Below are positions 57,287 through 64,000 of a stretch of DNA of 64,000 bases, one piece after another. The DNA is from Dichomitus squalens LYAD-421 SS1 (lineage: Eukaryota; Basidiomycota; Agaricomycetes; Polyporales; Polyporaceae): the NCBI RefSeq assembly GCF_000275845.1, contig NW_006766892.1:586736-650735 (forward strand), given 5' to 3'. The translations under genes were made by a program, and so were the position numbers. Under the pieces are notes generated by a model. It was not told the DNA's origin. It was given only the letters and a program-made list of their open reading frames with translations, and searched no databases. Positions within the stretch are counted from its first letter, which is position 1. Every line of letters starts with the position of its first letter.

Positions 57287-58660
57287 CTAAGAAACCATTG
57301 GAAGCGGTTCCACGGTGTCGATCTTGCGGAATGGGCCCGCGTAACCCTCCAGGTAGACGTGGTCGCGACGCCGCGCGAGCATCTGTACAGGCGTGTAGAA
57401 CTCGAGCGTTGTCCAGTAGAACAAACGACTGTGCTGCGCGGCAATCTTGTCGTAGTCAACTTTAAAAGAAGACATTCAGCTGTGAGGTCCAGTATACCGT
57501 ATAGATCAGCTTGGAGGCATACCTTGCAGTGCCGAACGGAGATCCAGCCACGTCTTTGTAACGTCCGTGATGATCACGTCAACACCCCATCTGACCGCCT
57601 GCACGACGCGGTCAGCACACCTGCGCGTGTCGGACATAACGGGACAAGTCACGTACCTCGACCATGTGTTCCGGGTCGTTCACGGTCCACGCCATGATCT
57701 TCTTCCCTGCGGCCTTGCAGTCTTTACGGAACTTCGCGCCGTCCGCCATCGCGAGGGTCGAGAACCTAATCGAGAACACGTCGCAAGAGTCCCAGAAATA
57801 CTTGCGCGCGGTGGCAATGCTTTGCCCAATGTATGACCGGCGGCAGTACGGCAAGTGCTTCTTCGCATGGGGAAGGAAACTGGGGTGCCACAGTCCCAAC
57901 AAGATGCGCGGCGCAAGGGTCGTCTCCCAATCTGGTTGTGCGGAGATGATGTTGTGCATGAGAGAGAAGAGATGTGCGGGTTTGTTTTGGACCTTGACAT
58001 CGACGTTGAACTTCACGTGTCGGTTCTCAGGCTGTCATGAAAGTAAGACGTGGAAGCAGAAGCGCATATAGACGGTGTGCCTACCTTCATGAGTAGCTGG
58101 ATTGTCTCTTCGAAGGTCGTGAGAGATTGCTTAGGCTCCTTGACCGTCCGTAGTGCCTGCATCCCATCCTCGCCATACCACAACCTTTCCCTGATCAAGC
58201 CTGGAAGAGACGCAATGAGCGACCACTGATGCGCTTTGCCAAAGTTTCCTACCTGTTCCGTCCGTAACTCGGTCGACGGCTACAAAGACGCGTCACTCAG
58301 TCAGCAAACGCGCTCAGCACTCGACTCAAGAGTCGGACACTCACAAGGGTCGTGGAACATGATGACCACGTCGTCTACGGAAACGTGCACGTCTGTCTCA
58401 CTGGTGTCACGAACTACAGCGCATAATACGGGACAGCGCTGGCAAAATACCGCTCTCAATGCCCTCGGCGCCATCGCGAATGGCGGCTTCGAAGCTTGCG
58501 AGCGTGTTTTCGGGGAAGCGGGCAGAGGCCTGTTACGCGTCACATGCAAGAACGCAGGTCAAGAAAGGGCGCAGGAGCAAGCAGGAGCATGACACACTCC
58601 GCGGTGGCCCCAACACTCGGGCATCACTTTTGAGATGGTAGGAGCGGCCGTAGCGGACAT
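57287..58660 (-). CDS. Glycerophosphodiester phosphodiesterase family protein 2
   Basis: Tandem paralogue of GDPD1 with the same order of motifs. The start MSATAAPTISKVMPECWGHR gives the catalytic HRG. Then come ASARFPENTLASFEAAIRDG, DVHVSVDDVVIMFHDP, LWYGEDGMQALRTVKEPKQS, HVKFNVDVKVQNKPAHLFSL, ILLGLWHPSFLPHAKKHLPY and KKIMAWTVNDPEHMVE, then GVDVIITDVTKTWLDLR. It ends RKIDTVEPLPMVS. The frame is open upstream to ATG 58780, which would add a basic 40-residue leader (MASAIKARPLSRPLRPALVR). A TATAAAAG box lies inside that leader, so the inner ATG is preferred. Catalytic residues appear intact. Confidence 0.87.
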
Positions 58661-58761
58661 GGCGGAGTGGAAGAAGGCGGCGGAGAGGGGTCGGATGCGG
58701 CGGGTGAAGGAGGAGGGACTGCGGACGAGGGCCGGGCGAAGAGGGCGAGACAATGGACGAG

Positions 58762-58769
58762 CTTTTATA
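58762..58769 (-). promoter_or_regulatory. TATA box of GDPD2
   Basis: TATAAAAG on the minus strand, about 100 bases before the preferred ATG 58660, leaving room for a 70-base leader. Confidence 0.55.
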
Positions 58770-59993
58770 GCTGAGGCCATGCCGGCTGTCCTGTCGAAGT
58801 GAACGAGGGTGGTGGGATAATGAGAGAAACAAATTACGCGAAGTCGAACAAGATATATAGTCAGCGCTGCCCCACAAGCGATGCCCGCTGAGCTCGACTC
58901 GCCGCCGCTCGCCGCCCTCGGAAGAAATCTGCTCTCCACTTCCGACACTACCCTCGCGCTCATATCAGTTCGCTACGTCTGTCCCTGTTTCTTTTCCATC
59001 ATCCCGGCTCCCATGACCTCCATTCCTGTATCACGCAACATAATGTCTCCTCGGCGACGTGCCTGGCGGGGTCTCGACGTGTCATGTTCGTGGCGCATAT
59101 CTATCCTCCGAGCGAATCCAGCTTCAGCGCTGCTACGAAGTTCCCTCGACGGGACTGTCCGTGAATACCATATGCCTGCGCTGTCTCTCTCCGACGATCA
59201 TTTGGTAACCTTCTCGGAACACGCGAGCGGATCCCGCTCGGATCCTACATCTCCCAGACCCGGCCGCCATGTCCGTATGTCGTGGTCGACAACTACTATT
59301 ACAGATGCTCAGTGCTTGACATCGGATACATTCCACTTGAGCCAGCAAGGCACGAGACGAGTTCCGACACAGCAATGGGAGGTCGTCCAGGAGGAGCGTC
59401 CAGAGTCAAGTGGTCTTCATATGCGTTTGCCTTTAGCCTTCTCATCGCACGTGCTCCTCCCGATCGTTCTGTGTCCCGAACACTAGCACTGCGAACGCCT
59501 TTGCTGAGAAGAGACTTTCTGTTCCGCAGCGTCTATATGACATCCATTCATTCGGGCGGCCACGGTCAGGGTCAGAAGAACCACCCAGGCCTTCCCGCAT
59601 AGTCATGAGACGAGGTTGGCTGCGCCACGCGCGTGAGACCTCACAAACGCAGTGGCTTTTAGCCTATGAGACGCTGCAGGGATCATCAGTGTCGAATTGA
59701 CACATCAGCGACACATCGTCGCTTTTGGGCGTCGGCAGTCCGGCCCGGCACTACGAGAACGCGAGCAAGTGTCTCGGCTTACAGCCATATATATTCGTCT
59801 GTGGAAGCAGACACCTGGGGCACGAGGGCATACTCACTGTCGTTGAGACGATTTATGTTCATGTATCCCTTCTAGAGACCAACTGTTCGCATCGCAGTGG
59901 GACCACCCTGCTATATCTCGGCGGCCCGTAGATGTCAATGACGTCTGCGTAGAACGTCCAAATGCTCACAGGGTCCTGCTCCCTACTACCACC
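58770..59993. other. Region between GDPD2 and the MoCo gene
   Basis: About 1.2 kb with no confident gene. A plus-strand frame from 58881 (201 codons) lacks family motifs. On the minus strand around 59980-59810, protein-like segments (SIWTFYADVIDIYGPPRYSR and MNINRLNDSEYALVPQ) lie close together but are separated by a TAG, and no upstream exons were recognised. They may be a decayed or unrecognised gene end. Confidence 0.35.
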
Positions 59994-62409
59994 ATGTCAG
60001 GGGCTCGAGTAGCGATTCTCGTAGGTGCGGACCGTCTTGCCACGATTAGAGACCAAAGAGCAATATACTCACTAAACGCCTGGATATCCCAGTAAGCGAT
60101 ACCGCGTCCCTCGACCCGTCCGCCGACCGCTCCGGCCCGGCGCTACAAAGCCTACTCACCCAAGCAGGATATGTGTGCACGCATCTCGAGATCGTCCCCG
60201 ACGATGAAACCCGCATCCGGACAGTCGTCCTCGGGTGGTGCGATCACGGCGATGTGGACTGGATCGTCACCACGGGCGGGACAGGCTTTGGGCTGCGCGA
60301 TAGGACGCCTGAAGTCAGTCTATATACCCGTTCGGATTCACTCCTACGTCGCATAGGTCGAACTCATATGTTGCACGCAGGCGATCAAACCCTTACTCGA
60401 TCGAGAAGCCCCGGGGCTTGTGGCCTTGATCCTCAACGCCTCGCTCCAAGCCACACCGCTCGCAGCGCTCTCTCGTCCCGTTGCGGGCACGATCAAGAAC
60501 ACACTCATAGTCACCCTTCCTGGGAGCGTCAAGGCCGTCCAGGAGAACACAGCTGCCCTCCTTCAACCAGGGGTGATTGAGCATGCTATCGAGCTTGTCC
60601 GGGGAGGGACTGGGAGACGCGTCCACGAGGATCTAGAAACTGAAGGCGTGCGTGTACCGGCCGAAGGCTCCGTCGTCTCCGCAGGCTCAGCTAGATCGGG
60701 CTCTCACCACCACCATAACGGTAATGGCCATGTCCATAGCCACACTCATAGTCCCAGTCACACCCACAGCCATGGACACGGACACGACCACGGCCACAGC
60801 GTGCCACAGCCACGCAGCGTTCTGTCGCAAGACCCAGGATTGCCGGGTAAGCCATACTGGAAGACTGTTGAGCACCGATCTAAGCGCCGTGCGTCCTCCG
60901 CCCTCATCCCGCCTTATTAGCCCATGCCAGACCTAGGGAGTCTCCGTACCCCTTAGTGACTATAGCGGACGCACTTCTTACCATTCTTAGAGAGATACGA
61001 CCGTTGCCTGTCTATGACGAACCCGTGAGTGCTGATGGCATGAGTCGAGCATATGAACCGAATATCAATGTCGGCGCAGGTATCCGAGGCGTTACGGGGC
61101 CTCGTGATCGCAGAGGACGTCTATGCGCCTCAAAATGTCCCTGCAACGTTCACTACCAACGTGGACGGCTATGCGATCAGGTGTACGTGTTCCTCGATGT
61201 TGATGCATTACAGTAACTGATTGCGAGCCCTCCAGCGACGGACCCGCCGGGCATATACAGGGTCCTGACCTCCCGCAATCATCTGCTCTCTATCCCAGTA
61301 CCGCCAGGCGCGGTGTTCCGCGTCAACACGGGGGGTCCGCTCCCGGCTGGGACCGACGCAGTGATCATGGTGGAAGACACCCGCGTCTACAGCACACAGA
61401 GGTCCCCTACCGGCGAGGAGGTGGAGGAGAACGAGATCGAGACGCTCGCGCAGGTATCGCGCGGCGAAAACGTTCGCGATCCTGGGTCTGATGTGCGTCA
61501 GGGCGACCTCGTGCTCGAGCGGGGTACGGTGGTCAACAGCTCAGGCGGCGAGATTGGCACGCTTGCGTTCGTCGGGCGGACGAGGGTGAGGGCGCATAGG
61601 AAACCGGTGGTCGCGCTCCTGAGCACGGGGAACGAGCTGCTGGACGTGCAAGCGCCTAACCCTCTCCCCAGCGACGGATGGGGTGGTATATGGGATACGA
61701 ACCGTCCTTCTCTAAAGGCTGCGCTCGTCGGACTCGGATACGAAGTGGTAGACCTCGGAATTGTACCCGACAAGTCAGTCCATCACCATCGTCTCCACAC
61801 CGTCGTACGCCTGACCCCAATGACAGCTTGCAGGCCCACGTCGAAGCTCTCCAGCGCGGTCTGGGGTCCGCTGACCTCATCCTCACCACAGGCGGGACGT
61901 CCATGGGCGTCGGCGACCTCCTCAAGCCCGTGATCGAGTACCACCTGGGCGGGACCATCCACTTCGGCCGCGTCCGCGTCAAGCCCGGCAAGCCCACCAC
62001 CTTCGCGAGCATCCCCACCCCGGGCGAACGCGTCGAGCGCGTGCCGCTCTTTGCGCTCCCGGGGAACCCCGCCAGCGCGCTTGTGATGTTCCACATATTT
62101 GTCATCCCTGCGCTGAGGCGGCTGGGTGGGTGGCCCGAGGTGCGGTGCAGGCTGCCGAGCGTGAGGGTGCAGATCCAGGAGTCGCTGCGCCTCGACCCAC
62201 GCCCGGAGTACCATCGCGCGATCATCAGAGTCGCTCCCGAGGGTTTGAAGGCGTACAGTACTGGGGGACAGCGGTCGAGCAGGGTCGCGAGTCTGAAGGG
62301 GGCAAATGGGCTTATCGCGCTGCCTCCGAGGGTGGAGGGCGGGGCCAGCAAGCTTGAGATCGGGGACTACGTTGAGGCGATCCTTATTGGAGAGTTACAG
62401 ATGGCATAG
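59994..62409 (+). CDS. Molybdenum cofactor insertase, gephyrin-type MogA-MoeA fusion
   Basis: Two-domain enzyme for the last steps of molybdenum cofactor synthesis: adenylation of molybdopterin (MogA/G domain) and molybdenum insertion (MoeA/E domain). The G domain comes first, MSGARVAILVVSDTASLDPS, LEIVPDDETRIRTVVLGW and VDWIVTTGGTGFGLRDRTPE, then AGTIKNTLIVTLPGSVKAVQ. The linker holds a histidine-rich stretch with about 18 His in 35 residues (GHVHSHTHSPSHTHSHGHGH). The E domain has SPYPLVTIADALLTILREIR, NVPATFTTNVDGYAIS, NTGGPLPAGTDAVIMVEDT, ADLILTTGGTSMGVGDLLKP and LFALPGNPASALVMF. It ends YVEAILIGELQMA. Introns near 60027, 60313, 60848, 61024, 61182 and 61775. Order matches gephyrin, not plant Cnx1. 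Confidence 0.95.
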
Positions 62410-62496
62410 ATGTGATAATGGAGAAGGCTAGCGGTACAGATACGGTGTTGTACAGTGGATGGGACGTTAGGAATCGTTCGTGCAGGGGTATCGAGG
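62410..62496. other. Short convergent spacer
   Basis: Only 87 bp between the MoCo gene stop and the SPC19 stop on the opposite strand, so the 3' untranslated regions probably overlap. Confidence 0.6.
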
Positions 62497-63292
62497 TCAT
62501 TTCTTCATAGCAGCGAGTTCCTGGGGGTGCAAGTCGGTTGAGATCAAGGCTCGAAGGCATACTGATCAAGCCCACCATGGCATCCACTTCGGCCTGCAGC
62601 TGCGCTGCTTCCTCTTCGAGCTTCTGGCGCTGTCTGGCAAGCATCTGCAGCCGGCGCACATCAATCTTGCTCATCCCAGCCGTGTTCGCAGTCGCCCTCG
62701 AGGAAGGGCGGGACTGTAACGCCTCGACCTGCGATTGCACTTGAGCGAAAGAGCTGAGTCGGTCTGCTCCTGGGACTCACCTTCGCTTGGAGTATGCTCT
62801 CTCGTTTCAAGAGAACCTGGAGGCCCTTCTCTGCGCGAGAAAGGAGCTCGTTGATCTGCGGCTCTATCTCGTCGGTCAAGTCCGCCTTGTATCTTCTAAC
62901 GGTACCCTCATCAACGAGGAGGAATACCTGGGAGCAAGCGGACAGTGAGGTTGAAAACTGGGATGCTATACACTACAGGCCTACTCGTTCACTGTCGAGG
63001 ACTTTCGTCATGCGAGGAAGGTCGTACGTGCCTTGCCGAATGAGTTCCTGTGCCTCGTACGCCTAGCAAATGCAGCCATATTTATCAGTATATTCAAGCT
63101 ACGAGCGTAGTTTAGCGAGCCTACCTCGTCACAGCAGTCTTCCATGGCCATGACACATTCTCGGAGATACGGGCTGCATGTCGCATTGGTGTCTACAGCT
63201 CGATACAGTTCTGGGTTCCCTGGAAATATAGAGTCCCTGGGACCCAGCCTCGGATGGACTGATAGACGAGACACTCTGTGGCTCCTTTCCAT
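62497..63292 (-). CDS. SPC19: DASH complex subunit SPC19
   Basis: Kinetochore-microtubule coupling subunit of the fungal DASH/Dam1 ring. Exons 63292-63125, 63062-62985, 62927-62781, 62728-62576 and 62520-62497 (168+78+147+153+24=570 nt) give 189 residues. Family motifs are SPYLRECVMAMEDCCDE, LIRQGTYDLPRMTKVLDSER and VFLLVDEGTVRRYKADLTDE followed by IEPQINELLSRAEKGLQ. These parallel the RVFxLVPE...KxDL...EVEP segment of the yeast protein. A C-terminal coiled coil (RRLQMLARQRQKLEEEAAQL) ends in ELAAMKK, encoded by a 24-nt last exon. Without the last splice the frame runs on into unrelated residues, so that intron is well supported. Confidence 0.9.
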
Positions 63293-63345
63293 CTTGGATG
63301 TGTCCGTGGCTCGTCTCAAACAAGCAACGCAAGCGCCTACCCCCG

Positions 63346-63370
63346 ACGCGTTGTGGCTGCGCCGACGCGT
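63346..63370. promoter_or_regulatory. Two ACGCGT (MluI cell-cycle box-like) sites upstream of SPC19
   Basis: ACGCGT occurs at 63346-63351 and 63365-63370, about 55-80 bases before the SPC19 start. Paired ACGCGT boxes bind MBF in yeasts. Function here is inferred. Confidence 0.4.
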
Positions 63371-64000
63371 TCGAACAAACAGTGGCAAGCACATTTCGGA
63401 CTCCGCTGGGGGCGTGGTACATAAGCCTCCGCAATTTGCAGCGTTGCACTTTTCTGCAGTGTCCAGCCAACCTCCGAAGCGTCAGCCCTCCCGCAAGGGC
63501 TGGGACCAGACGTTCGCTCGTCTGAGGACGTTGTTCACTGTTGGCGGAGCGAGGCGTCCTTTGCAGGACGCTCACAAGAACGATGTTCGTCGTCCTGCTC
63601 CCCCTCACCACGACTGAGTCCGCCCCTCGGGGTGTCGATTCGTCGGAGGGGTCGATGTAGGGCGGCGAACGGGCGTTATATTCCTTAACCTTGCGTATAT
63701 CCCCGTCTTCGGGCGGGGTGCCACTATGTGGCTGTGACGGTTTGGTGAAACCATAACGCATACATGTCTTACGCTTACATCCGTACTTCCTCTGTCGTAG
63801 AAAATAATGAGTATTCGTTCAGGAAACACATTTCACGCTTGGTGCAGGTATGCATCGCCTGTAGACAAACCAGTTGCTACACATCAGCAGTGTGCTATGT
63901 GCGGGTCTGTAAGTACTTTAGTCCCTTTGCCTCGTGTGCTATTCATCTCCTTCGTGCCGATATAACATGCGACGCATCAGTATGTGGTTTGTCGCAGACA
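63371..64000. other. Window end without supported gene
   Basis: 630 bases upstream of SPC19. Open frames overlap on both strands and show no motif; a gene beginning beyond the window edge cannot be excluded. Confidence 0.4.

Noticed and set aside
58881..59486. 201-codon plus-strand open frame between GDPD2 and the MoCo gene
   Set aside because: No family motif, no clear splice partners, and composition like neighbouring non-coding sequence.
1..64000. CRISPR arrays, bacterial operons or a phage-like defence system
   Set aside because: No regularly spaced repeats were seen and the gene structures are intron-rich and eukaryotic.

Overview
The window looks like nuclear DNA of a basidiomycete fungus, most likely an Agaricomycete (mushroom or polypore). 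The evidence is the GC-rich coding sequence, genes split by many 50-75 nt GT-AG introns, very short intergenic spacers on both strands, and a gene set typical of that group. That set includes a membrane-anchored CE9-type amidohydrolase, VTC1, a DASH SPC19 subunit, a gephyrin-type MogA-MoeA fusion, a KHA1-type antiporter and serine-rich proteins without recognised domains. The species cannot be named from the sequence.

Layout. 0.2-9 kb: a large RhoGEF (-), a leucine-rich-repeat protein (-) and a small one-helix protein (+). 9-16 kb: the membrane amidohydrolase (+), a RING-finger protein (-), an intron-containing tRNA-His gene (-) and tRNase Z (+). 16-25 kb is dense housekeeping in divergent pairs: THO7/VTC1, NDUFA8/ubiquitin-like small protein, NDUFAF3/SWC4, then a mitochondrial lipoate ligase. 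25-27.3 kb is gene-poor, with a possible MITE followed by a U2 snRNA gene with its own TATA box. 27.5-31.4 kb holds two tandem amidohydrolase paralogues (-); a third copy lies at 43.3-45.0 kb (+). 33-42 kb: a tail-anchored zinc-ribbon protein, a KHA1-type K+/H+ antiporter, BUD31 and an HVA22/TB2 membrane-shaping protein. 45-53 kb: a lysophosphatidate acyltransferase, a coiled-coil protein, a NOL11/Utp8-like protein and a serine-rich protein. 53.7-58.7 kb: two tandem glycerophosphodiester phosphodiesterase genes separated by a Mutator-like terminal-inverted-repeat element that carries the assembly gap. 60-63.3 kb: the molybdenum-cofactor fusion gene and SPC19.

There is no single operon-like pathway. 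Respiratory and mitochondrial functions are well represented (NDUFA8, NDUFAF3, lipoate ligase). So are RNA processing and export (tRNA-His, tRNase Z, THO7, U2, BUD31, NOL11/Utp8-like) and lipid metabolism (PlsC, two GDPDs). I treat this clustering as ordinary gene mixing.

The most unusual signals concern splicing. One intron in the lipoate ligase is best explained with AT-AC ends. Three introns need GC-AG ends (NDUFA8, NDUFAF3, and one amidohydrolase whose paralogue keeps GT at the same site). The U2 snRNA gene is in the same window. Other notable points are the 109-bp TIR element with a 9-bp target duplication, a false assembly gap inside it (identical 380-bp contig ends), a homopolymer frameshift in the RhoGEF, and a histidine-rich linker in the molybdenum-insertase fusion. 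Gene boundaries were assembled by hand from splice signals and reading frames. Where I checked it, the exon sum is divisible by three and this is stated.
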